The notes beneath the pieces were generated by a model, which was not told where the DNA came from, ran no database searches, and worked only from the letters and a program-made list of their open reading frames with translations. A DNA stretch of 49,510 nt from Bacillota bacterium (GTDB taxonomy: Bacteria; Bacillota; Bacilli; Alicyclobacillales; Alicyclobacillaceae). The stretch covers positions 1 to 49,510 of the forward strand of contig DAHWFY010000004.1 in the NCBI GenBank assembly GCA_027336365.1. The letters are read 5' to 3'. Positions 18,848-28,357 of the stretch are shown in pieces (the first letter of the stretch is position 1; each line of letters starts with the position of its first letter). Position numbers and translations under genes: made by a program.

Positions 18848-19775
18848 GCGTTAATGGCTCCTCTCCCAGGGCCAGACGTAGAAAACCATTGGCCTCCTGC
18901 AAAAGTTGCTCGGCTGTCGCCGCATCCACCTGCCGCTTAACCATCAAAATTGCCATCTTAACATGGCCTTCTGCTGCCGCCAAGGCGCTTGCGGCATCTG
19001 AATAAGTCACTCCAGTGGCCATCATGATAATCCGCTTAGCCCGTTCCGTTAGTTTTTCATTGGTCACCTTCAGGTCCACCATGAGGTTGTGGTAGGCTTT
19101 CCCCAATCTCACCATACTGGCCGTGCTCAACATATTAAGCACCAGTTTCTCAGCCGTACCCGCCTTGAGCCGAGTGGAACCCATGAGCACTTCTGGTCCG
19201 GTGTCAATCTCGATGGCAATTTCGGCCTCCTGGCTAACCATCGCCCCCAAGTTACAACTGACCGCCACGGTGCCCGCGCCCAGTTTTCGCGCGTAACCCA
19301 AGCCGCCCAGCACATACGGAGTGCGCCCGCTGGCGGTCACTCCCACCACCACATCCAAATTGGATAAGCCCAGGGCTGCTAAGTCGGCGTGTGCAGAAAG
19401 TGGGTGGTCTTCCACTTCCTCTGCCGCTTCAAACATGGCCTCTCGACCCCCTGCAATCAATCCCACCACCACGTTCGTAGATGTACTGAAGGTGGGCGGA
19501 CATTCCGCCGCATCCAAAACTCCCAATCGGCCGCTGGTTCCAGCACCCATGTAGACCAGACGCCCGCCTCGCCGGAGTCTCCCCACAATCAAATCCACGG
19601 CTCGAGCCACATCCGGCAAAGCCCTGGCTACCGCGAGAGGAACCCCCTCGTCTGCTTCGTTCATCAGGGCAAGGATCTGCTCCGTCGAACTGATGTCCAA
19701 CTGATTATACCTGGGATTTGACTGTTCGGTGTCTAAGTGATTCCATAAGGATTGCACGCCCATCAACTCCAGCAT
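18840..19775 (-). CDS. murQ: N-acetylmuramic acid 6-phosphate etherase
   Basis: VYMGAGTSGRLGVLDAAECPPTFST, GITASGRTPYV-type segment (VGVTASGRTPYVLGGL), KVTNEKLTERAKRI; start MLELMGVQ after agaagt; ORF-track extension to 19913 likely spurious. Confidence 0.96.
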   Translation of the reverse strand: MLELMGVQSLWNHLDTEQSNPRYNQLDISSTEQILALMNEADEGVPLAVARALPDVARAVDLIVGRLRRGGRLVYMGAGTSGRLGVLDAAECPPTFSTSTNVVVGLIAGGREAMFEAAEEVEDHPLSAHADLAALGLSNLDVVVGVTASGRTPYVLGGLGYARKLGAGTVAVSCNLGAMVSQEAEIAIEIDTGPEVLMGSTRLKAGTAEKLVLNMLSTASMVRLGKAYHNLMVDLKVTNEKLTERAKRIIMMATGVTYSDAASALAAAEGHVKMAILMVKRQVDAATAEQLLQEANGFLRLALGEEPLTHA

Positions 19776-20204
19776 GTAATATACTTCTTTTCTTAGCCTG
19801 CACACACAGCATTTGCGTGTTTGTCCTGACGCCAAACCCGTCGTGTCCATGCTTCGAGGTTGGTCAGGTGATGCAGGGAAAATCAACATTTCAATCATGT
19901 AATTTAATTTCATATTTATTATAGCCTATGTGAAAAATTAATACATACAAATTTGCTTATCAGTCGATTTATTGTTCCATTTTTTTCTAATTATACGCGA
20001 TGTTCGCATCCACTGAGTGCAAATCACCCGAAAGACAGACATGGATTCTCTTCTTTCTCCACAAAAAAGAACGATGGATGAACAACACCTTAATCGCTAT
20101 GCCATATGACATTGATATGAGTCCTCATAAAGAAATATAATTTCATGTAGATGCTGAATGGCCAAGTGACAAACAAGTCCTCACAATGAAAGGAAGCGTG
20201 GTTT

Positions 20205-21059
20205 ATGAACCTCCCCGGTGGTGGATTGATTCGCTTACATGAGTCTCAGAGTAGTTTGGCAGATTCGGAAGCCCGTATTGCCGCTTATGTACTCGAGCAC
20301 CCGCGGGAGTTTGTTAACCTCACCGTTCATGATCTGTCGGAACGCTCTGGTAGTAGTCCAGCAGCAGTGGTCCGCCTATGGAAATCACTGGGATTCGATG
20401 GATATCGAGATTTCCAACTCCGGGTAGCTAGCGACCTTCAGTCTGAAACCAACTTCCGGTATACCGAAATTACAGCCGACCACTCCTTTGCTGCTCTCCT
20501 TCACTCCGTTCAGGAAGCCAGCATCAACTCCATCCAAGGCACATTGAGTCTGCTTAAAGAAACGGACGTCCATGCAATGGCAGTCCAACTTTCTAAAGCA
20601 GCGCGTATCCTGACCTTCGGTGCAGGCGCCTCAGCCGAAGTGGCCAACGACTTAGCACTTAAACTCTTACGAATTGGTTTCCCCGTATACTGGGCCCCAG
20701 ACTTCCATACTTCCGCTACCGCTGCTGCTCAGCTCAAACCAGGTGACGTCTGTGTTGCGGTCTCCTATTCTGGACAAACGAGTGAAGTTTGCGAGGTTGC
20801 TGAAATATGTCGTCAGCGCAATGCAGATGTATTTTCCATCACGCGATTTGGAGACACCGCTTTGAGCAAGTTGTCTTCTCTTTGCCTGTACGTGAGTTCC
20901 GCGGAGCCAGAACCTCGAATTGCGGCGACAGCGTCTCGCACAGCAGCCCTGATTGTTGTAGATACTCTATTTCTTTACCTGGCCAATCTCGCTGGTGATA
21001 CTCTGGTGACCGCCCTTGAATCTACCCGCTCCGCAGTGGGTGGACACAGATTACCTTAA
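20205..21059 (+). CDS. RpiR-family regulator (MurR-like) with SIS domain
   Basis: N-terminal HTH (SGSSPAAVVRLWKSLGFDGYRDFQ) and SIS domain (ILTFGAGASAEVANDLALKLLRIGFPV); adjacent to murQ. Confidence 0.92.
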   Translation: MNLPGGGLIRLHESQSSLADSEARIAAYVLEHPREFVNLTVHDLSERSGSSPAAVVRLWKSLGFDGYRDFQLRVASDLQSETNFRYTEITADHSFAALLHSVQEASINSIQGTLSLLKETDVHAMAVQLSKAARILTFGAGASAEVANDLALKLLRIGFPVYWAPDFHTSATAAAQLKPGDVCVAVSYSGQTSEVCEVAEICRQRNADVFSITRFGDTALSKLSSLCLYVSSAEPEPRIAATASRTAALIVVDTLFLYLANLAGDTLVTALESTRSAVGGHRLP

Positions 21060-21111
21060 ACGCTTCAAGAATGTTAGAAAGGAGATCCAGCCACTGTCTT
21101 CGAAATGTATT

Positions 21112-22269
21112 CTAAGGCCATGATATTTTCCCCATCACAACAGAGTGTTGTGCTCCTGTGGCCGATGGAAGGTTATTGGGCTGTCGGTGTAAAGTTTGAT
21201 ATCCTAACACAGCAAAAGCCACCGCCTCCTTGGCATCTGCGGGGATGCCCGATTGATCTTGATGCAATACCACCACCCCCGGAAGGTTTCGCTCAATGCC
21301 CTCCATAATGGACAAATTGTGAGCCCCCCCACCACTGACCCAAAGTTTCTTCACCGGGTAATCAGGTAACACAAACCGACTCACGGAACGAACAAAGGTC
21401 TGCACCGTAAATTCCGTCGCAGTGGCCATCATATCGTTCATCGAATTCCCGCTTTCGCGCCAATCGCGCCACCACTCGTCTGCAAAGTCTCCACCAAACT
21501 GTTCGCGCCCCGTTGATTTAGGCGGACATTGTGCAAAATAAGATAATTTCAACCATCTTCTTAAATATTCTGGATGAATTTCTCCACTTTTGGCAACTCT
21601 GCCAGACTGGTCAAATGTCTCTCTTCCTTGCGTCAGACGCATCATCAAAGCATCAATCAACATGTTGCCTGGACCCGTATCAAAAGCAAACGGTGCTCTG
21701 CCGGACCGACGGCTGGGAAGCACCGTAATGTTTGCAATGCCACCAATATTTGCAGCGATGACATCCACATCCTCTTCAGCAAACAATAACGCATCCACAT
21801 ACGCAACCAAAGGTGCCCCCTGACCTCCCGCTGCCAAATCTCGTACACGAAAGTCAGAAACCACCGGTAACCCGGTGCGCTCCGCCATAACAGCCGCCTC
21901 ACCAATTTGCAGGGTTGAACGAATCGGTCTCCCACCATATTCCTCAAGACACGGCTGATGGTACACCGTTTGCCCATGAGATCCGATAAAACTAATATCC
22001 TTTAAAGTCAATCCAGCCCCCGCCACGGTCTGCAAAATGGCATCAGCGTAAACCTCGCCCAAGAGAAAATTCATCGCAGCCAAGTCCGTAATTCTTGCAG
22101 CAGAAACATCAAAGAGCGCAAAAATGTAGTCTCTTATGTCCGGGGAATATGGAATACATCGAAATCCTTTTAAACTCACCCGGATCTTGGAATCCTCTGG
22201 GACAATTTCGGCAATGGCAACATCAATTCCATCGGCAGAGGTTCCTGACATCAGTCCAATTCCCAGCAT
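21112..22269 (-). CDS. anmK: Anhydro-N-acetylmuramic acid kinase
   Basis: MLGIGLMSGTSADGIDVAI, IGSHGQTVYHQP, DTGPGNMLIDALM, VSGGGAHN. Confidence 0.96.
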   Translation of the reverse strand: MLGIGLMSGTSADGIDVAIAEIVPEDSKIRVSLKGFRCIPYSPDIRDYIFALFDVSAARITDLAAMNFLLGEVYADAILQTVAGAGLTLKDISFIGSHGQTVYHQPCLEEYGGRPIRSTLQIGEAAVMAERTGLPVVSDFRVRDLAAGGQGAPLVAYVDALLFAEEDVDVIAANIGGIANITVLPSRRSGRAPFAFDTGPGNMLIDALMMRLTQGRETFDQSGRVAKSGEIHPEYLRRWLKLSYFAQCPPKSTGREQFGGDFADEWWRDWRESGNSMNDMMATATEFTVQTFVRSVSRFVLPDYPVKKLWVSGGGAHNLSIMEGIERNLPGVVVLHQDQSGIPADAKEAVAFAVLGYQTLHRQPNNLPSATGAQHSVVMGKISWP

Positions 22270-22298
22270 GACTGTGAACCCCCAAACAATTTTTCACT

Positions 22299-23303
22299 TT
22301 AATCTGCAACAACTGGCATTGCCACGACATTCCGGACCTGTGCAAAGTGACAAGCCATCTCATGACCTTCACCTGTCAAGAGAGGTGATTTTTCGCGGCA
22401 AATATCCCGAGCAAAAGGGCATCTGGATACAAACAGGCATCCCGTTTCTACGTCTTCCCTGGTTTCCATCTCCTTTAGCGGAATGTATCGATCCGGACCT
22501 GGAATCTCAAGCCCCTTGAGAACAGGAACGGCGCTCAGCAAAGCTTGGGTATACGGGTGCTGAGGATGCTGAATGACATCGTCCGTCTCCCCTTTTTCCA
22601 AAATCAGTCCCCGATAAATCACATGAACCTCCCCGTCTCGCCCGACATATCGAGCTGCGGCCACATCATGAGTGATGAAAAGCAATGCGATGTTCAACTT
22701 TTCGCGCAGGTTTCTGAGAAGTCTCAGGACTCCTAAACGAAGCGATACATCAATCATAGAAACCGCCTCATCTGCCACCAGAACATGAGGTTCAACAGTC
22801 AACGCCCTTGCAATCACAATGCGCTGACGCTGGCCTCCAGACAACATGTGGGGATATTTGTGAATCACTGAATTTGGGTCCAAACCCACCATGGTCAACA
22901 CCTCATTCGCTCGATCACGAATCCATGAATCGCCAACCCTTTTTGTTTTCGCCATCACCTTCAATGGGTCCAGCAAGCTCTGCCCAACGCTACGTGCTGG
23001 ATTGAGTGCTTGATAAGGATCTTGGTGAATCAGTTGAACCGTTCGAAACAGAGCCTGTCTTTCCTTCGAACTCACTCGACTGACGTCTTGACCTCCAATC
23101 CGGATTACCCCTTCTGAGGCGGACTCTAGTCCCGCCAGAATGCGCCCCACCGTAGTCTTGCCGCAACCCGACTCACCGATGAAAGAAACCGCTCCACCTG
23201 CGGGAATATGAAAACTAATGCCACGCACAGCCCGCACGGACTGCCGTTCAAAAATTCCGGATTTGCTCGAATAGACCTTGGTTAAATTTTCTACTTCAAT
23301 CAC
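22299..23303 (-). CDS. Oligopeptide/dipeptide ABC transporter ATP-binding protein (OppF-like)
   Basis: Walker A GESGCGKTT, signature LSGGQRQRIVIARAL, Walker B VLVADEAVS, C-terminal Opp/DppF cysteine region. Confidence 0.95.
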   Translation of the reverse strand: MIEVENLTKVYSSKSGIFERQSVRAVRGISFHIPAGGAVSFIGESGCGKTTVGRILAGLESASEGVIRIGGQDVSRVSSKERQALFRTVQLIHQDPYQALNPARSVGQSLLDPLKVMAKTKRVGDSWIRDRANEVLTMVGLDPNSVIHKYPHMLSGGQRQRIVIARALTVEPHVLVADEAVSMIDVSLRLGVLRLLRNLREKLNIALLFITHDVAAARYVGRDGEVHVIYRGLILEKGETDDVIQHPQHPYTQALLSAVPVLKGLEIPGPDRYIPLKEMETREDVETGCLFVSRCPFARDICREKSPLLTGEGHEMACHFAQVRNVVAMPVVAD

Positions 23304-24303
23304 GTCTATCCACCTTGTAACATGCGACTTTTTTACCGTCCGATATTTCTTTGTAGATTGGCCTACCTGCTTGACACTCAGCTATACGGTCTGGACATCG
23401 GTCGTAAAACAGACAACCCGATTGAGCAAAGGTCTGTAAGTCAGGAGGTGAACCATTCAGCGCTATTGCCTCGTCCGGATTCCCGGAAATGCGGGGTATG
23501 GCCCTGATTAATCCCCGTGTATAAGGATGCTGGGGTTGACGCAAGAGGTCTTCTGTCGGTCCTTCCTCTGCTAATTCCCCGCCATACATCACCACAATTC
23601 TATCAGCCAAGTCGGCAACTACCCCCATATCGTGGGTAATTAATACGATGGTCAGTCCACGTTCCTGGTGTAGCTCACGGACAATCTCCAGCACCGACGC
23701 TTGAGACAGCATATCCAGTGCCGTCGTAGATTCATCTAGGATGACAACCCTAGCATCCAATACCAGGGCAAACATAATACCGACACGTTGCCTCATTCCA
23801 CCAGACAGTTCGTGTTGATAGGACATGAGCACCCTGTCTGCATCCATACCAAGACGAATCAACAAGTCCCGAGCATGGCGTAGTAAAGATCTCAAGTCTC
23901 CCACTTGATGAGAACGTCCCAAATCCAATACCTGATGTCCAATCCTACTCAGTGGATTGAGAGAGTTTTGCGCCGCTTGGAACACAAAGCCAATCTGTTT
24001 TCCTCTTACACGTCGCTGTCTCTCGTTAGAGATTTTCAACATGTCCCCAATTCCGTCCACAATAACGCTACCGTTCGTAATCCGTCCCGGCTTAGAGACA
24101 GAGTTCATGAGCGCCATCGCCAAGGTTGATTTGCCAGAACCCGACTCACCAATGATCCCCGTAATTTCTCCCGCGGCGATGTCGAGGTCCACATGATTTA
24201 CGGCTGGAATTTGACCTTGATTTGTCTCATACACCACGCTCAAGTTCCGCACATGAACGCCAATAGGAGTAGAAAAATCCTCGACCTTATTTTCAACACT
24301 CAC
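23296..24303 (-). CDS. Oligopeptide/dipeptide ABC transporter ATP-binding protein (OppD-like)
   Basis: Walker A GESGSGKST, LSGGMRQRVGIMFAL, VVILDESTTALD, overlap with the next gene. Confidence 0.95.
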   Translation of the reverse strand: MSVENKVEDFSTPIGVHVRNLSVVYETNQGQIPAVNHVDLDIAAGEITGIIGESGSGKSTLAMALMNSVSKPGRITNGSVIVDGIGDMLKISNERQRRVRGKQIGFVFQAAQNSLNPLSRIGHQVLDLGRSHQVGDLRSLLRHARDLLIRLGMDADRVLMSYQHELSGGMRQRVGIMFALVLDARVVILDESTTALDMLSQASVLEIVRELHQERGLTIVLITHDMGVVADLADRIVVMYGGELAEEGPTEDLLRQPQHPYTRGLIRAIPRISGNPDEAIALNGSPPDLQTFAQSGCLFYDRCPDRIAECQAGRPIYKEISDGKKVACYKVDRRD

Positions 24304-24309
24304 GCTGAC

Positions 24310-25227
24310 TCAAACCTCCTTAAGACGAGGATTGAACATCTCATCCACAGCATCCAGGAAAAGAACAATACCCAGTGTTAAAATGAGTAAAGCCAGCATG
24401 GGAGACAAAAGATACGGCAATGCTTGTGCACTGCTCATGGCTCCTGCGGAAAATACGGCCAAATTCAGCATAACGCCCCAGTTGTTTACTTGGAATGGAA
24501 CCACACCGAGAAAGAACAGACCCACTTCCGCATAAATACTCCCAGTGATGGTCAGCAGAAGATTCATTGCAATATACGAGCCCACATTGGGCAGAATCTC
24601 ACGCATCAAAATGTGCATTGGCGATAATCCCAAACTCCTGGCGGCCTCAATGAATCCCCGCTCTCGTAAGGACAGAGTTTGCGACCGGACAGCACGAGCT
24701 AACCCACCCCACCCTGTGATACCCAGCACAAATCCCATCGCGACAGGTTGCCCAAAATTCCACACTGTGGACAGAACAACCAACAATGGAAAAGATGGAA
24801 TCGTCAAAATAAAATCTGTGATTCTCATAATGACCGAATCTGAAAAACCTAAGAAATATCCAGAGACAAGACCTAGGACAGTGCCAAAAACCACGGTAAA
24901 GATGGCTGCCATGAAGGCTGCAAACAGAACATAGCGTGCCCCGGTAATCACCAATGCAAGGTTGCTTGTCCCCTCAAAGTCCGTCCCTAAAGGATACTTC
25001 CAACTAATCGGCGCATAGATGGCATTTGGATCTATGGGAAGTTGTTTTGGATAGAGCATCGGGCCAAATAATCCCATAAAAATGTATAACAAAATGATGA
25101 TGAAGCCTATCACTCGTCCGGGCTTCTTGACAATAATCCGCCAAGAAGACGTCCAAAATGAAGGGTTTGACTTTGAAACAACCAATTGATTTACTGGAGG
25201 ATCTAACTTGGACGCTGGCAAAGCCAA
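24310..25227 (-). CDS. ABC transporter permease (DppC/OppC-like)
   Basis: YPLGTDFEGTSNL, EAARSLGLSPMHILMREILPNVGSYI. Confidence 0.93.
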   Translation of the reverse strand: MALPASKLDPPVNQLVVSKSNPSFWTSSWRIIVKKPGRVIGFIIILLYIFMGLFGPMLYPKQLPIDPNAIYAPISWKYPLGTDFEGTSNLALVITGARYVLFAAFMAAIFTVVFGTVLGLVSGYFLGFSDSVIMRITDFILTIPSFPLLVVLSTVWNFGQPVAMGFVLGITGWGGLARAVRSQTLSLRERGFIEAARSLGLSPMHILMREILPNVGSYIAMNLLLTITGSIYAEVGLFFLGVVPFQVNNWGVMLNLAVFSAGAMSSAQALPYLLSPMLALLILTLGIVLFLDAVDEMFNPRLKEV

Positions 25228-25234
25228 GGGCTCA

Positions 25235-26227
25235 TCACCTCCGAATTCTCGGATCTACCACGGAATACAAGAAATCCGTTGCAATGTTGGAAAGAATCAC
25301 AGACACCGTTATCAGCAAAAATGCTCCACTCATCAATGGATAATCGCGAGAATTAATGGCGTGTAAAAGTAAATTCCCCAAACCCGGATAATCAAAAATA
25401 TTTTCAATAAACAAGGAACCACCCAGCATGAAACCGATGGACAAGGCAAATATTGTAAATAAAGGAAGAATCGCATTGTGTGCAATATATCTTACTCTTG
25501 TCCCCATCTTGAGTCCCCGAACTTCGGCGGCAAGAATAAAATCATCTCCCAGTACAGTGATGACGCTTGACTTCATCGTTAAAAGCCAGCCTCCATAACT
25601 CGACAAGGCATAAGTTGCCACCGGTAAAATGGCGTGGCGAATCAGACTGGAAATAAAGGGTCCGTTCAGGCCGGGAGTGAGCTCTGCGTTGTAAGGTGCC
25701 CCAAAGGGAAGCAACACCCAAAGAGTGGTAAAAACATAAGCCAGAAACAAACCCATGACAAACTGTGGAATTCCGTGTAAAAGAGAGCCTGACAGGGAAA
25801 TAGCACTACCTACAGGTGAACTGCGTTTGATGGCAGCAATGACCCCTGCCAAGACCCCCACTATAAAACTGGCGACTAACCCTGTTAAAACCAGTATGAT
25901 GGTCCAGGGGGCAGCGGTCAGAATAAGGTGTAAAACAGGAACTCCTTCATACGAAATAGATTGTCCCAGATTCATGTGGGCAATTTGGTTCAAATAATGA
26001 ATGTACTGTTGCCATAGGGGTTCGTGTGGAATGAAGCCGTACATGACGCGCACTTTATTCATCGCCTGTACGGGCGTCAAGCCCTGCATCACAAGTTGGT
26101 TGTACTTCGCATCCACGGGGTTTCCTGGCATCATTCGAACCAGAAAAAACGTGAAAGATGCCGTCACGAACACCATTATAACTCCCCAAATGACGCGCTG
26201 CGATAGGCGAATTAGCACACCTTTCAT
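25235..26227 (-). CDS. ABC transporter permease (DppB/OppB-like)
   Basis: MKGVLIRLSQRVIWGVIMVFVTASFTFFLVRMMPGNPV; C-terminal binding-protein-dependent permease motifs. Confidence 0.93.
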   Translation of the reverse strand: MKGVLIRLSQRVIWGVIMVFVTASFTFFLVRMMPGNPVDAKYNQLVMQGLTPVQAMNKVRVMYGFIPHEPLWQQYIHYLNQIAHMNLGQSISYEGVPVLHLILTAAPWTIILVLTGLVASFIVGVLAGVIAAIKRSSPVGSAISLSGSLLHGIPQFVMGLFLAYVFTTLWVLLPFGAPYNAELTPGLNGPFISSLIRHAILPVATYALSSYGGWLLTMKSSVITVLGDDFILAAEVRGLKMGTRVRYIAHNAILPLFTIFALSIGFMLGGSLFIENIFDYPGLGNLLLHAINSRDYPLMSGAFLLITVSVILSNIATDFLYSVVDPRIRR

Positions 26228-26314
26228 CGCCATCCCCCCATATGTTTTGCAATGAACCGGAACGAACATAGGCTTGGATGGCTACTCTTTATCCGCTCCA
26301 AGCCCTCGACAAAC

Positions 26315-28126
26315 TTACGATTTGGGGTGAACATATCCCTGCGTCATCCACACTGCGGGAGGGTTGTCTAATAATCCAGGTTCTGTGGGAAAATCGCCAA
26401 ATCGAGTTGTATTCACAAATTGCACGTTGATATAATTCCACAAGGTAATCATTGGAAGGTTATAATCAGTGGCCAGTGCCAATTGTTGCACAATGGGGCG
26501 CTGTTGCGTCGACGTCAAGCTATTCAACTCATAGGTTAATTTCCCCGGATTCACAAGTGTCCCATTGGGTAGAGGAACTGTCGAGGGTATATCCAGCCAA
26601 TTTCCCTGTGTCTTGTTTGTATATGGATAATGCACCAACTGACCTCCGACGACCTGATATCCATCATTTGCCCCGTAAATCCGTAAATAAGTGGGAGACG
26701 CCTCAGGACCAAGAGCGTTCAACCAAAATCCCAACGCATACTTATCTTGAGCAATCTCCTTTAGGTATTGAGAGTAGCTACTAACAATGGATGGTTGAGT
26801 CGGAATCCCAAAACTAGTCATTTCACTGGATATTACTTTCGCCGCTTCTATCCAATCACTAAATCCGTTAACGGTATAGATTGTTGCGGTCCAAGGCTTG
26901 CCATTAGGCATGAGCCACTGACCATTCACTTTCTTGAATCCTGCCTTCTGCAACTCTGCAGTTGCTTTGGAAAGGTTATAACTGTATGGATCTAACTGGT
27001 TAACCTGTGCAGAATTCAGCCATTGAGATGTTGCTGAATCCACCATGCCATCCGAATACTTTGAAACAGTCCCCACAACTGGTTCAGCAACTTTTTGCAC
27101 CGCCTGACGGTCAATCACGTGTGCCAACGCTCGACGCACACTAAGCATTCCATAGGGATAAATCCCCTGGTTAAATGCCAAAGCAGCAGCTACATAGGAG
27201 GGAGAAACAACCTCTTGGTTCCCTTTGGTTGCTAGAATTTGATGCAGAATATTGGTGGGCATGGCCGTAAAAGGTGCAGCATCCAATTGGCCTGCAATTA
27301 AATAATTCCATATTTGTTGATTACCAGTATAGTTTCTAAAAACAACTTGATTTACTTTGATCGAATTTGCCGCAAAGAAGTCTGGATTTTTCACCAGTAA
27401 GGCTTCACCTGGGTTCAAATTCTTTAACACAAAGGGGCCTGCCGATATATCTTTTGCTGGGGAATAGTTTGCGATGGTTTTTCCCAAATTCGTCAAATCG
27501 GTTTCAGCTTTTGTCGCCAGCGCTTTTTTTGCAGCATTGTTCCCGGTATACATTGATTCATTAATAATTTGCCAAATGTTTGTTGGCATAAGCTTTTCAT
27601 ACTCAAAACTTGGAACGATGGTCTGTTGTAAAAGATTGTTCAAAAACAGATTGTAATGTTGCCCTGGAATTTGACTGAATTGTACCTCGTTGGAAGAGAT
27701 AACCTTTACGGAACCCAGATAGAATGACTGCGCATTTCCTTGCGTAAAGGCGACTGCCATTGAAGTTTTCACGTCTTTGGCAGTCACGGGAGTGCCATTG
27801 GACCACTTCGCATTCGGTTGCAGCCAAATCGTCACATTCGAACCATTACTGGAAACATCCCATTTTTCTGCTAGACCTGGATAAAAAGAATTCGGATTTG
27901 TGGGAGAATTGGTAAACCATCCTAGTTGCATTTGATCGTATCCAAGCCAATTATTACCGTTTGAATTAAATGGGTTAATCGGCGCTCCTGCCGTGATGCC
28001 GTGATACTCGTCAATCGTGGTAAAAGTGGTGGATGTTGAACTCTTAGCTTGTGTCGCCGTACCACAACCAGCAACCAAAACGCCAGCACTTACCATCGAC
28101 AAAGCAAGAAACACAACCTTTTTCAT
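26315..28126 (-). CDS. Extracellular solute-binding protein family 5 (OppA/DppA-like lipoprotein)
   Basis: Lipobox LVAGCGTA, NPNSFYPGLAEKWDVSSNGSNVTIWLQPNAKWSNGTPVTAKDV. Confidence 0.95.
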   Translation of the reverse strand: MKKVVFLALSMVSAGVLVAGCGTATQAKSSTSTTFTTIDEYHGITAGAPINPFNSNGNNWLGYDQMQLGWFTNSPTNPNSFYPGLAEKWDVSSNGSNVTIWLQPNAKWSNGTPVTAKDVKTSMAVAFTQGNAQSFYLGSVKVISSNEVQFSQIPGQHYNLFLNNLLQQTIVPSFEYEKLMPTNIWQIINESMYTGNNAAKKALATKAETDLTNLGKTIANYSPAKDISAGPFVLKNLNPGEALLVKNPDFFAANSIKVNQVVFRNYTGNQQIWNYLIAGQLDAAPFTAMPTNILHQILATKGNQEVVSPSYVAAALAFNQGIYPYGMLSVRRALAHVIDRQAVQKVAEPVVGTVSKYSDGMVDSATSQWLNSAQVNQLDPYSYNLSKATAELQKAGFKKVNGQWLMPNGKPWTATIYTVNGFSDWIEAAKVISSEMTSFGIPTQPSIVSSYSQYLKEIAQDKYALGFWLNALGPEASPTYLRIYGANDGYQVVGGQLVHYPYTNKTQGNWLDIPSTVPLPNGTLVNPGKLTYELNSLTSTQQRPIVQQLALATDYNLPMITLWNYINVQFVNTTRFGDFPTEPGLLDNPPAVWMTQGYVHPKS

Positions 28127-28357
28127 GACATATCCCCCTTCGTTCTTTTCCTCTCAGACGACCTTTGTTCTATGAGGTTCATAGATTGATGATATCATAT
28201 TTCTAAATTCAATCAATATACATGAAATAAAAATTCACATGACCGTGACCGATCTCCCTGCAATCCACACCCATCGGTGTTGTTACAGGTAATACGGTCT
28301 GGAAAAATGCAATTTCATTATTGAATCACAACCCAAAATTAACGATATTTTTTAAAA

